Below, piece after piece: positions 34,084-42,336 of a DNA stretch of 64,000 nt. Origin of the DNA: Compostimonas suwonensis (lineage in GTDB: Bacteria; Actinomycetota; Actinomycetes; Actinomycetales; Microbacteriaceae). Position 1 is the stretch's first letter. Each line of letters opens with the position of its first letter. The notes under the pieces were generated by a model that saw nothing but the letters and a program-made list of their open reading frames with translations, did no database searches and had not been told where the DNA came from. The translations under genes were made by a program, and so were the position numbers. The stretch lies in assembly GCF_002797855.1 (NCBI RefSeq), contig NZ_PGFB01000007.1:1-64000 (forward strand), in the 5' to 3' direction.

Positions 34084-35565
34084 GTGCCGAAGCAGAGAGT
34101 TCTCGCGTCCGGGTCCGCCCTCCACGATCCCGCGGCGTCAGCGGTGAGCCGCGGCATCCGCAGCCTCGCTGTGATCGGGCTCGCGCTCGTCGCCGCCGTG
34201 CTGCCGACGACGATGGCGCCGACGATGGCGCCGACGATGGCGCCGACGATGGCGAGCGCAGCGGTCGTGACGACGAGCCCCGCCGCGGCGGCACCCGCGG
34301 TCGCGGCATCCGTCTCCGGGACGAACGCTCTCGAGGCGAGCGACCCCGCCCCGACCCTCCCGGATCTGAGCGGGCTCGACTACGTGGCACTCGGCGACTC
34401 GTACTCGGCCGGCTTCGGTCTCACCCCGTACAGCGAGCTCCCCGCCCCCGGATGCTTCCAGGCCGACGAGAACTACCCGCACCTCGTCGCCGCGGAGTTC
34501 GGCCTCGGGCTCACCGACGTCACGTGCAGCGGCGCCGTCACGGCGAACATCATCGACACTCCGCAGACGACGATCACCGGGGCGGGCACCGCTCCCGTGC
34601 AATCGGACTCCTTGAGCGCCGACACCGACATCGTCACGGTGACGATCGGCGGCAACGACCTCGGCTTCGCGGATGTCGCGGCCTTCTGCGTCGCGCTGAG
34701 CCCCACCGGCCCCGTGCTCGGTGGCGGCGGGGTCTACTCCGACTGCAAGGACTACTTCAACCCCGACCAGTTCATCGACCAGCTCGCGTACAAGCTCGAG
34801 ACCACCGTCGCACCGGCCCTCGCGAACACCTTTGCGCTCATCGCGCAGAAGGCGCCGAACGCGGAGGTCTTCGTGATCGGCTACCCCGCGATCTCGCCCG
34901 ACATCGAGAACATCCCGGCCGCGGGATGCTTCAGCTCCGCACTCGGCACGGGTGTGCCGCCGTTCCCCGAGAACGCCTTCCCCTTCACCCCGGCCGACAC
35001 CGCCTACCTGCATCAGACGGAGGCGAGACTGGATGCCGCGATCCGCGAACAGGCGCAGGCCCACGGCGCCACCTACCTGTCGACGCTTCCGCTGACCGAG
35101 TCGCACAGCGCCTGCGCAAGCGCTGCGGACGCCTTCGTCAACGGCATCAGCCTCATCCCGCACGTGCCCAACACTCCGCACACGGGAACCCCGACGCCTG
35201 ACCCCGACATCGACCTGAAACTCGGTGTGCTCCACCCGAACCCGGCGGGGGTCGCCTTCCTCGCCGGCCAGGTCACCGCGGCGATCCGGACGGCCTTCGC
35301 CGATCAGGGCGGCGGAGTGGGCGAGGAGGAGCCGAGCGGCGCACCCTCCGAGCCCACCACCGTCGCGCCGGCTCCGAGCCCGACGAGCCCGACAGCGGAT
35401 GCCGCGAGGCTCGCCGCTACGGGAGCCGACCCCGCCGCCGCACTCTGGACCGCCGCCGCTCTTCTCGCCGCCGCTGCCCTGCTCCTCGCGATCCGGCCAC
35501 GCAGGGCGGCCGTTCCCCGCGCCACCGGGGCAGCTGTCACGCGGACGCCCGACCGGGACGAGTAG
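34084..35565 (+). CDS. secreted SGNH/GDSL hydrolase with LAXTG-type sorting signal
   Basis: 493 residues. Signal region about 20-60 contains a repeated M-A-P-T unit encoded by a 12-bp tandem repeat (about 34206-34255). The SGNH domain starts at LDYVALGDSYSAGFG (Ser in GDSY), with VTIGGNDLGF (block III) and VLHPNPAG (His of block V). Six or more cysteines suggest disulfides, as in actinobacterial esterases of this group. The C-terminus has a Pro/Ala/Ser linker, LAATG, a hydrophobic helix and basic residues, fitting the LAXTG motif of class E sortases. Start GTG 34084. Substrate (lipid or acylated polysaccharide) unknown. No sortase gene is nearby. Confidence 0.88.
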   Translation: MPKQRVLASGSALHDPAASAVSRGIRSLAVIGLALVAAVLPTTMAPTMAPTMAPTMASAAVVTTSPAAAAPAVAASVSGTNALEASDPAPTLPDLSGLDYVALGDSYSAGFGLTPYSELPAPGCFQADENYPHLVAAEFGLGLTDVTCSGAVTANIIDTPQTTITGAGTAPVQSDSLSADTDIVTVTIGGNDLGFADVAAFCVALSPTGPVLGGGGVYSDCKDYFNPDQFIDQLAYKLETTVAPALANTFALIAQKAPNAEVFVIGYPAISPDIENIPAAGCFSSALGTGVPPFPENAFPFTPADTAYLHQTEARLDAAIREQAQAHGATYLSTLPLTESHSACASAADAFVNGISLIPHVPNTPHTGTPTPDPDIDLKLGVLHPNPAGVAFLAGQVTAAIRTAFADQGGGVGEEEPSGAPSEPTTVAPAPSPTSPTADAARLAATGADPAAALWTAAALLAAAALLLAIRPRRAAVPRATGAAVTRTPDRDE

Positions 35566-35566
35566 T

Positions 35567-35626
35567 CCCTGAGCTGGTCCCTGAGCCGGTCCGTGAGCTG
35601 GTCCCTGAGCTGGTCCCTGAGCGGTA
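35567..35626. repeat. five 12-bp repeats directly after a stop codon
   Basis: Units CCCTGAGCTGGT, CCCTGAGCCGGT, CCGTGAGCTGGT, CCCTGAGCTGGT, CCCTGAGCGGTA start one base after the SGNH gene stop. Phrases of the type TCCCTGAGC are familiar as dispersed repeats in this bacterial group (memory, unchecked). Confidence 0.85.
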
Positions 35627-35698
35627 ACCGGCCGTTCCGCTTCGTCGACTACGCTTAGCGCGCACCACTCGTCAGCCGAGCCGAAGGGCGGACTCCCG

Positions 35699-36379
35699 AT
35701 GAACCTCGTCCACCGGCATCCTCGACCGGAACACGTCGCTGAAGCGCTTCTCGCTCGCATCGGAACCGGCGAGTGGCGCCGCGGCCAGCGTCTGCCCGGC
35801 GAGACGACACTCGCCATGCAGTTCGGTGTGAGTGCACCCAGCATGCGAAAGGCGATGCTCGAGCTGGCCGGCTCGGGCGTGCTCGAGTTCAGGCCCGGCG
35901 TCGGGATCTTCGTGCGCTCGCTGTCTCCCGTGGACAACTGGGAGACGGCCGTGCGCCGGGCGAAGATCGCCGAGGTCATCGAGGGACGTATCGCGATCGA
36001 GACGGAGGCCGCCAGGCTCGCAGCCGATCGGCGCACCCGCTCGGATCTCCGTGCGATGGAGACACTCCTCGAAGCCCGCAATCGAGCCTCCGTGGAGGCA
36101 TCGGTCGAGGACTACGTCGACATCGACATGGAGTTCCACCGCTCGGTGATCGCGTCTGCGCACAACCCGCTGTTGAACGAGCTGTTCGACTCGTTCCTGC
36201 CCCGGATGCGCAGGGCGATGATCGACCTCGTGCGCATCGGCCCGAGCGCCGAGGTGCAGCGCACAGACCACGACGACCACACCATCGTCCTGACCGCCAT
36301 CCGTCACCACCGGAGCGATCACGCGGCGACGTCGAGCAGAAACCACCTCGTCACGCTGCGCACGAGTCTCATCGTCTGA
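35699..36379 (+). CDS. GntR-family (FadR subfamily) transcriptional regulator
   Basis: 226 residues. Winged helix at about 8-70 (EHVAEALLARIGTGEWRRGQ, LPGETTLAMQFGVSAPSMRK), then an all-helical FCD domain with DIDMEFHRSVI and an H-rich end (HHRSDHAATSSRNHLVTLR) that would bind a metal and a small organic acid. ATG 35699 is taken as the start; GGCGGACTCCCG precedes it, a weak ribosome site. No obvious target gene is adjacent; the HNH gene that follows converges. The stop codon sits in a GACGCAG repeat cluster. Confidence 0.87.
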   Translation: MNLVHRHPRPEHVAEALLARIGTGEWRRGQRLPGETTLAMQFGVSAPSMRKAMLELAGSGVLEFRPGVGIFVRSLSPVDNWETAVRRAKIAEVIEGRIAIETEAARLAADRRTRSDLRAMETLLEARNRASVEASVEDYVDIDMEFHRSVIASAHNPLLNELFDSFLPRMRRAMIDLVRIGPSAEVQRTDHDDHTIVLTAIRHHRSDHAATSSRNHLVTLRTSLIV

Positions 36380-36444
36380 CGCAGGGGTTTCCGACGCAGG
36401 GTCACCTGACGCAGAGTCCTGACGCAGGATCTCCCACGCAGACG
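36377..36444. repeat. GACGCAG repeats across a stop codon
   Basis: GACGCAG recurs at 36378, 36393, 36408 and 36421, with a variant at 36435. The first copy overlaps the GntR gene stop (TGA 36377-36379). Spacing is 13-15 bases. Non-coding after the stop. Confidence 0.75.
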
Positions 36445-36455
36445 CTGCAGCTCTT

Positions 36456-38039
36456 TTATGGCGGCGGTTGTGCGAGGTTCGGGCGTGGTCGACCGCCGGG
36501 GATGGGGGTCCGCGCGGGATCGATGTGCGGGGGTGGGACGTACCAGACGCGGTCGCCCCGGAGTTCGAGATGCCAGCCGTCGCGGTGGACGAGATGGTGA
36601 TGCTCCGAGCAGAGCAGCGTGCCGTTGTCGAGGCTGGTGTCGCCGTGGTCTCTCGCCCACCAGCGGATGTGGTGGGCTTCGGTGAACGCGGGCGGGCGTC
36701 TGCACCGCGGAAAGGAGCATCCGCCGTCGCGGCCGGCGAGGGCCAGGCGTTGCGCTGCGCTGAACAGGCGCCGGGTGCGTCCGAGGTCGAAGGTCTCACC
36801 GCGGCTGCCGAGGACTTCGGGGATGATGCCCGCCGCCCCGAGCAGTTCACGAGCGCGAGCGGCGGTGATGGTCTCGTCGACGCCGTCGATGGACGCCGTG
36901 CCTGCTTCGCCCCGGAGCTGGTCGAGGGTCATCCGCACGATCACGGTGATCGCCGGCTGGTCGCCGGGGCAGGTGCAGGATGCGGCGTGCCGGAACACGT
37001 CGACGAGCGCGTCGGCGCGCAGCTGGTCCAGGCTTCGATGCTCGCCCATCCGGGCCGCATCGCCCCTGGCCACACCGCTGAGCGCCCCGGCATCGGCATC
37101 GGAGATGTCTGCATGCCCGTCGATGTCGCCGGGGTCGGCGTGATCGACCGGGGTGCTCGCACGGCTCGCACCGGTGGGCTCGCCCTCGAAGCGGGCCGCG
37201 CGGATGTGGTGGGCGATGAGGGTGTCGATGCCGGTCTTCACGATCCCGGCCGACAGCGGGTCGAGGAACGCCTCCAACCGCATCATGCCGTCGGAGAGCA
37301 TCGTCAGCCGGCACCGCCGACGCCGCAGCTGCCGTTCCTCTCGGGGTTCGGCGCCATCCTGATCGAGTCGATCGCGCACCATCCGAGCAAACGATCGTGT
37401 CTCCTCAACCGTCAGCGCCGACGTCTCCTCCACGAGAACACGCTCGGCCGCGGCCAACTGCCCCGGATCGGCGACCGGACCCGTCTCCGCCAGCACCTTC
37501 GCGATCACCGCGGCGTGCTCGACCCCCAGGGCGCCGGCCGCCATCGCCCGAGCGAACGCCTCGAACCGAGGCGGCAGCACCTCTCCGGTCAACGACCGGC
37601 CGCCGGACGCCGCGCCTGCGACCTCGACGAACCGGGATGCCGTGGACCGCGACATCCCCCACCGCTGACCCAGCAGACCCGCAACGGTCGACGCGCCCAG
37701 TCGCCGCGCCACACCCTCCGCGCCCAGCTCCGCACGGGAGCGCTCGGCAACCTCCCCGGCCACCCTCACCGACACGGCGTCCACCATCCGTCGCAACGAC
37801 GCGACCGCAGCCACCACCCTCAGAAGGCCCTCATCCGTCATCGACAATGCCGCTCCATCGGCGGTTGCGGATGCCGACGCGAAAAAGGCGTCGACCCACA
37901 CCGCGACGAGCTCCTCCGTTTGCGCGACCAGCTCGTCGATCGCCACCGGGCGCAGAACGGCATCGGGCGCCGCGACATCCGTATCGGTCACCGATCCCGT
38001 GGCGGCACCGGGCGGCGGGGCGAGGCTCTCGATCGACAT
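36456..38039 (-). CDS. DUF222 / HNH endonuclease domain protein (13E12-like)
   Basis: 527 residues. The N-terminal DUF222 helical region (about 30-330) includes LLGQRWGMSRSTASRFVEVA and the long central helix. The C-terminal HNH nuclease has FPRCRRPPAFTEAHHIRWWA, then DNGTLLCSEHHHLVHRDGW, with Cys-x4-Cys type ligands and the catalytic His. Such proteins occur in many copies in actinobacterial genomes and are often part of 13E12-type repeat families; their role is not settled. ATG 38039. It may be mobile or selfish in behaviour, but no flanking repeats typical of an element are visible. Confidence 0.9.
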   Translation of the reverse strand: MSIESLAPPPGAATGSVTDTDVAAPDAVLRPVAIDELVAQTEELVAVWVDAFFASASATADGAALSMTDEGLLRVVAAVASLRRMVDAVSVRVAGEVAERSRAELGAEGVARRLGASTVAGLLGQRWGMSRSTASRFVEVAGAASGGRSLTGEVLPPRFEAFARAMAAGALGVEHAAVIAKVLAETGPVADPGQLAAAERVLVEETSALTVEETRSFARMVRDRLDQDGAEPREERQLRRRRCRLTMLSDGMMRLEAFLDPLSAGIVKTGIDTLIAHHIRAARFEGEPTGASRASTPVDHADPGDIDGHADISDADAGALSGVARGDAARMGEHRSLDQLRADALVDVFRHAASCTCPGDQPAITVIVRMTLDQLRGEAGTASIDGVDETITAARARELLGAAGIIPEVLGSRGETFDLGRTRRLFSAAQRLALAGRDGGCSFPRCRRPPAFTEAHHIRWWARDHGDTSLDNGTLLCSEHHHLVHRDGWHLELRGDRVWYVPPPHIDPARTPIPGGRPRPNLAQPPP

Positions 38040-38107
38040 GCGTCCAGTGAATCAGCAGCCACCGACATCCGTTTTCCTCTGTGATCAGCACAAATACCTG
38101 TGGATAA

Positions 38108-38265
38108 CTACCGCGCGCACCCAATTGTGGAGGACAGGATGACGCCTCCAGCAGGGGTAGGTGACCACGGGATGAACAGCGGGCTGGTCTGTTCGCCCAG
38201 AGCGAACGCGTCCAGGCCGACCTCGCCGGCGCGCTGGGCGAACGGCAGGAGGGTGCTGATGCGCC
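38108..38265 (-). pseudogene. fragment resembling a luciferase-like (LLM) monooxygenase N-terminus
   Basis: Read on the minus strand, about 45 codons give FAQRAGEVGLDAFALGEQTS and PLFIPWSPTPAGGVILSST before a stop. This resembles the beginning of LLM-class flavin monooxygenases (E-x-x-G-x-D-x-x-x-x-G-E-H-H, then S-S-P-x). The histidines and the rest of the barrel are missing, so it would be a dead remnant. The remaining part of the 320-base gap 38040-38359 shows nothing else except a lone DnaA-box-like sequence. Confidence 0.4.
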
Positions 38266-38359
38266 CCCTCGCCTGCGCATCCGTCGATGGGGCCGTGTGG
38301 GATGTCGCCGCCGAGCGCCACCCCTGTCGCCGGCACGCCGCAGGCGCGATGATCGAGGG

Positions 38360-39412
38360 ATGGAACTCTCGGCCGCAACTCCGATCACCCCCATGCTCGC
38401 GAAGGCGGTCGACGTCGTGCCCGAGCCGGACGGCGTTCCCGGTGGCCTGAGCTACGAGCCCAAGTGGGACGGCTTCCGCGCCATCGTCTACGCCGACGGC
38501 GAGACCGTCGAGATCAGCAGCCGGGGCTCCACGATGCTCACCCGGTACTTCCCCGAGCTCGTGGACGCCTTCAGCCGACTGCTGCCCCAACCGTGCGTGC
38601 TCGACGGCGAGATCGTCGTGCGCACGGCGAACGCGGGCGGCGAACGACTCGACTGGGAGGCGCTCTCGCAGCGCATCCACCCGGCGGCCAGCCGCATCCG
38701 CACCCTCTCGCAGCAGACGCCGGCCTCGTTCGTGGCCTTCGACCTGCTCTCGCAGGGCGACGAGAGCCTTCTCGACCGCCCCTTCGGGCAGCGCCGCGCA
38801 GCGCTCGAGACCCTGGTCGCCGGGCTCCCCGCGCCCCTCCACCTCACGCAGACCACCACGGATGTCGGGCTCGCCCGCCGCTGGCTCGTCGAGTTCGAGG
38901 GCGCCGGGCTCGACGGGGTCGTCGCCAAACGCCTCGACGCCGCCTACTCCCCCGGCAAACGCGTGATGCTCAAGGTGAAGCATCACAGGACAGCGGATGT
39001 CGTCGTGCGCGGCTATCGCGTGCACACGAGCGGTCGCGGCGTCGGCTCGATACTGCTCGGGCTCTACGACGCGGAGGGCGAGCTGCGCAACGTGGGCGGC
39101 GCCTCGGCGTTCAGCGACGCCCGCCGCCTCGAGCTCGTCGACGAGCTCGAGCCCTTCGTGCTCAGGGACGAGGCCGGCGAGATCGTGGTCGCCGAGACGG
39201 AGCGCAACCGGTTCTCCTCCGGCAAAGACGTCTCCTATGTGCCGCTGCGGCCGAGCCTCGTCGCCGAGGTGCGCTACGACCAGATGGAGGGCTCGCGTTT
39301 CCGGCACACCGCGCAGTTCTTCCGCTGGCGCCCCGACCGCGAGCCGCGCTCGTGCACCTTCGAGCAGCTCGAGCTCCCCGCCGCCTACGACCTCACACGG
39401 GTGCTCGTCTGA
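38360..39412 (+). CDS. ATP-dependent DNA ligase (LigC / LigD ligase-domain type)
   Basis: 350 residues. Adenylation motif EPKWDGFR with nucleophile K35, motif III-like FVAFDLL, motif IV GLDGVVAKR, motif V VMLKVKHH, then the OB-fold domain ending YDLTRVLV. It seals nicks with ATP and belongs to the small ligases of bacterial end-joining or base-excision repair. There is no polymerase or nuclease domain on this chain; a LigD-type polymerase gene faces it 260 bases downstream. ATG 38360 with GAGG adjacent. A KTSC gene overlaps its stop codon. No Ku gene is present in the window. Confidence 0.9.
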   Translation: MELSAATPITPMLAKAVDVVPEPDGVPGGLSYEPKWDGFRAIVYADGETVEISSRGSTMLTRYFPELVDAFSRLLPQPCVLDGEIVVRTANAGGERLDWEALSQRIHPAASRIRTLSQQTPASFVAFDLLSQGDESLLDRPFGQRRAALETLVAGLPAPLHLTQTTTDVGLARRWLVEFEGAGLDGVVAKRLDAAYSPGKRVMLKVKHHRTADVVVRGYRVHTSGRGVGSILLGLYDAEGELRNVGGASAFSDARRLELVDELEPFVLRDEAGEIVVAETERNRFSSGKDVSYVPLRPSLVAEVRYDQMEGSRFRHTAQFFRWRPDREPRSCTFEQLELPAAYDLTRVLV

Positions 39413-39624
39413 TGGCGCTCGACCCCATCGACTCCGACGCCCTGGACGGGGCATCCTACGATCCGCGCACCCGCACGCTCACGGTGAGCTTCGAGTCGGG
39501 CGGCGTCTACGAGTACTACGAGGTGGACCCCGAGCTCGTCGAGCTGCTCGAACGCTCGCAGCCGCATCCGTGGTCGGTCGTCGGCGAGGACGTCAGGGCC
39601 CACCGCTTCCGCCGCATCGGCTAG
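39412..39624 (+). CDS. KTSC domain protein
   Basis: 70 residues. Small beta-rich domain: DSDALDGASYDPRTRTLTV, FESGGVYEYYEVDPEL matches the KTSC family (named for lysyl-tRNA synthetase-associated short C-terminal domain); the initial S-x-A-I-x-x-x-x-Y-D pattern is visible as DALDGASYD. ATG 39412 shares its A with the ligase stop (TGATG), so translation is coupled. Function unknown; coupling to the ligase suggests a nucleic-acid-related role. Confidence 0.8.
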   Translation: MALDPIDSDALDGASYDPRTRTLTVSFESGGVYEYYEVDPELVELLERSQPHPWSVVGEDVRAHRFRRIG

Positions 39625-39671
39625 CGCGACACCGCGCGTTCCGGCACCGGCAGGCAGGAGGCTCTGGGGGC

Positions 39672-40700
39672 TCAGCTCGCGTCCGGCTTGCGGGCGCGGC
39701 TGGGCTGCACGCGCGGAGGCTCCCCCGGCATCTTCGGGAAGTCGGGAGGGAAGGGCAGCTCGCCGAGGCCGGCCGCGACATCCCGCTCCCACCAGCCGAG
39801 CAGCACGTCGAGTATGCCGGATGTGGAATGCATCCGCGCCCAGGGGTCGCCGACCGTTCTGAGCCGCTCGGGAACGGTCTCTATCGTGTGGCTGCGGGGG
39901 TCGGTGCCCTCGAGCTCGTCCCACTCGATGGGGCAGGAGACGGACGCGTGGGCGAGAGCTCGCGGGCTGTAGGCGCCGGCCATCGTGCGGTCGCGGTTCG
40001 CCTGGTTGAAGTCGACGAAGACACGGGTGCCGCGCTCCTCCTTCCACCACGCGGTCGTGACCTTCTGCGGCATCCGTCGTTCGAGCTCGCGAGCCGCGGC
40101 GATCACGGCATGCCGCACGTCGAGGAACTCGTGCGTCGGCTCGATCGGCGCGAAGACGTGGATGCCGCGGTTGCCCGAGGTCTTCACGAACGCGTCGAGC
40201 CCGGCCTCGGCCAGCACCGAGCGCAGCTCGAGCGCCGCGGGGATCGCGTCGTCGAAGTCGGTGCCCGGCTGCGGGTCGAGGTCGATGCGCAGCTGGTCGG
40301 GGTTGTCGGAGTCCTCCGCCCGCGACGGCCAGGGGTGGAAGACGACGGTGTTCATCTGCACGGCCCAGACCGCGGCGGCCGGCTCGTCGATCACGAGCTG
40401 CGGATGCGTGCGCCCGCTCGGGTAGACGACCATCACCGATCGCACGAACTCCGGTGCGCCCTTCGGCGGGTTCTTCGAGAAGAACTGCTCGCCGTCGATC
40501 CCGCCGGGGAAGCGCTGCAGCGACACCGGACGATCGCCGTTGGCCGCGACGAAGGCCTCGCCGACCGCAACCATGTAGTTCGCGAGATCGAGCTTGGTGA
40601 TCCCGGGCTCGGGCCAGAGCACGCGCCCCGGGCTCGAGATCCGCATCTCGCGCGGGCCGTGCGGGCCCTCGACGGGCAGGACGATCGCTTCGCTTGCCAT
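39672..40700 (-). CDS. LigD-type polymerase/primase domain protein (PolDom)
   Basis: 342 residues. An archaeo-eukaryotic primase fold as found in LigD: FPGGIDGEQFFSKNPPKGAP, the catalytic DLDP (in LRIDLDPQPG) and KTSGNRGIHVFAPI, then WWKEERGTRVFVDFNQANRD and SPRALAHASVSCPIEWDEL. In LigD this domain fills gaps with ribonucleotides during non-homologous end joining. Here it is a free-standing gene facing the ATP-dependent ligase gene, so LigD activities are split. ATG 40700. The protein ends in a basic Pro/Arg/Lys tail. Confidence 0.92.
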   Translation of the reverse strand: MASEAIVLPVEGPHGPREMRISSPGRVLWPEPGITKLDLANYMVAVGEAFVAANGDRPVSLQRFPGGIDGEQFFSKNPPKGAPEFVRSVMVVYPSGRTHPQLVIDEPAAAVWAVQMNTVVFHPWPSRAEDSDNPDQLRIDLDPQPGTDFDDAIPAALELRSVLAEAGLDAFVKTSGNRGIHVFAPIEPTHEFLDVRHAVIAAARELERRMPQKVTTAWWKEERGTRVFVDFNQANRDRTMAGAYSPRALAHASVSCPIEWDELEGTDPRSHTIETVPERLRTVGDPWARMHSTSGILDVLLGWWERDVAAGLGELPFPPDFPKMPGEPPRVQPSRARKPDAS

Positions 40701-40838
40701 GCGCCCACGCTACTCGCAGCACACCCCGGGGAACAGGATGAGAGAGGAGCAGAGACGGGAGCAGAGGACGACGGGCGGCGAGGAGCACCGCGACCCGGCC
40801 TCGGGAAGGCTGCAGGCATCCCGTGCGTTGACACCGGA

Positions 40839-42167
40839 GTGAGCGAGAGCGCGGCGACCATCCCCCGGAACGCCGCGACCGTGCCCGCCGCCGATACCGC
40901 CGCTGTGCCTGCCGCGTCCGCTGTGCCCGCCGTATCCGCCGTATCCGCCGTATCCGCCGAGCCAGCCGTCTCCGCCGAGCGTGCCGGGCCCGCCGCAGCC
41001 GCACGCGCCACGACCCGCCTCGCCGACGTCGTGGTGGTCGGGGCCGGGCAGGCCGGGCTCTCCGCAGCGTTCCACCTGCGCCGGCGCGGGTTCGTCCCGG
41101 CCACGGACGCCGCGGATGCCGCGGATGCCGCGGACCCGCTCAGCACGCCGCCATTGAGCTACATCGTGCTCGACGCCGAGCGCGGGCCGGGCGGCGCGTG
41201 GCAGCATCGCTGGAACTCGCTGCGGATGGCGACGGTCAACGGCATCCACGACCTGCCCGGGATCGCGAAGCCGCAGATCGACCCGAACGAGCCCAGCTCG
41301 CAGATGCTGCCGCGCTACTTCGCCTCGTACGAGCAGCAGCTCGAGCTGCCCGTGCTGCGGCCGGTCGTGGTGACGGCGGTACGGCGGGAGGACGACGATC
41401 CTCACGGCCGGCTGCTCATCGAGACCGACGCGGGCACCTGGTCGGCTCGTGCCGTGATCAACGCGACGGGCACCTGGACGAAGCCGTTCTGGCCCAGCTA
41501 CCCCGGCCGATCCGACTTCGCCGGGCGCCAGCTGCACGTCGCGGACTACGTCTCCGCCGAGGAGTTCGCCGGCGAGCACGTTGTGGTCGTGGGCGGTGGC
41601 ATCTCGGCCGTGCAGTTGCTCGAGGAGATCTCGCACGTCACCGCGACGAGCTGGTTCACACGGCGGGAGCCGGAGTGGCGCGACGAGGAGTTCGACTCGC
41701 AGGCCGGGCACGACGCCGTCGCCCGCGTGGAGGAGCGCGTGCGTCTCGGCCTGCCCCCGCAGAGCGTCGTCGCGGTCACGGGTCTGATCTGGTCGCCCGT
41801 GCTGCGCGCGGCGGCGGCTCGCGGGGTGTTCGACCGGCGTCCGATGTTCTCGCGCATCGAACGCGACGGGGTGCGGCTGGCCGACGGCGGTTTCCTGCAC
41901 GCCGACGTCATCCTCTGGGCCACCGGCTTCCGCGCCGCGCTCGACCATCTCGCCCCGCTGAAGCTCCGCGGCCCCGGCGGCGGCATCGTCATGGACAAGA
42001 CGATGGTCGCCGGTGAGCCGCGGGTGCACCTCATCGGCTACGGTCCCTCGGCGTCGACGATCGGCGCGAACCGGGCCGGGCGCGACGCCGCGAACAGTCT
42101 CGTGGCTCTGCTCGGAAGCGACGATCCTCAGCGGGTCACCGGACAACAGCCGGAAGCGGGCCGGTGA
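40839..42167 (+). CDS. FMO/CzcO-like flavoprotein
   Basis: 442 residues. After ~60 low-complexity residues (A-V-S and A-E-P units from a 9-bp repeat) a dinucleotide-binding motif VVVVGAGQAGLSAAFHL appears, then GPGGAWQHRWNSLRM, ATGTW, a second NAD(P) motif HVVVVGGGISAVQLLEEI and WATGFRAALDHLAPL. This is the layout of group B-type flavin monooxygenases and putative flavoprotein K+ transporters (CzcO-like). A D-A-A repeat interrupts the first motif region. GTG 40839 is the first in-frame start; later starts inside the repeat tract are equally possible. Divergent from the PolDom gene. Substrate unknown. Confidence 0.8.
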   Translation: MSESAATIPRNAATVPAADTAAVPAASAVPAVSAVSAVSAEPAVSAERAGPAAAARATTRLADVVVVGAGQAGLSAAFHLRRRGFVPATDAADAADAADPLSTPPLSYIVLDAERGPGGAWQHRWNSLRMATVNGIHDLPGIAKPQIDPNEPSSQMLPRYFASYEQQLELPVLRPVVVTAVRREDDDPHGRLLIETDAGTWSARAVINATGTWTKPFWPSYPGRSDFAGRQLHVADYVSAEEFAGEHVVVVGGGISAVQLLEEISHVTATSWFTRREPEWRDEEFDSQAGHDAVARVEERVRLGLPPQSVVAVTGLIWSPVLRAAAARGVFDRRPMFSRIERDGVRLADGGFLHADVILWATGFRAALDHLAPLKLRGPGGGIVMDKTMVAGEPRVHLIGYGPSASTIGANRAGRDAANSLVALLGSDDPQRVTGQQPEAGR

Positions 42168-42252
42168 CGCGAATTTGTTGTTGCCTGAACTCCGACTCAG
42201 CCGGCCCGTGCATCCCAAATTGTGGCTATTCGTGCTCTTATCTAAGAAATCA

Positions 42253-42281
42253 TTGACAAGCGAACGGTGAATCAGTTGTAT
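42253..42281 (+). promoter_or_regulatory. candidate promoter of the ThuA-like gene
   Basis: TTGACA (42253-42258), 17-base spacer, TTGTAT (42276-42281), 56 bases before ATG 42337. An ACAACAAA after the -10 region matches TTTGTTGT about 100 bases upstream (near 42174) in opposite orientation; the pair could bind one regulator. Inferred from consensus only. Confidence 0.45.
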
Positions 42282-42336
42282 TAGACAACAAACTCGGGGC
42301 GTCCATGGGGGACGCCTGTCGATGCGGAGATGATCA

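Noticed and set aside
36299-36379. Possible frameshift at the end of the GntR gene
   Set aside because: The end HHRSDHAATSSRNHLVTL fits the usual FCD-domain C-terminus, so the gene looks intact.
36456-38039. DUF222/HNH gene as part of an insertion element
   Set aside because: No terminal inverted repeats, target duplication or recombinase gene around it.
38099-38107. TTATCCACA (minus strand), a DnaA-box match; another lies inside metI near 2727
   Set aside because: Single isolated boxes without a cluster, AT-rich region or dnaA/dnaN context; not an origin.
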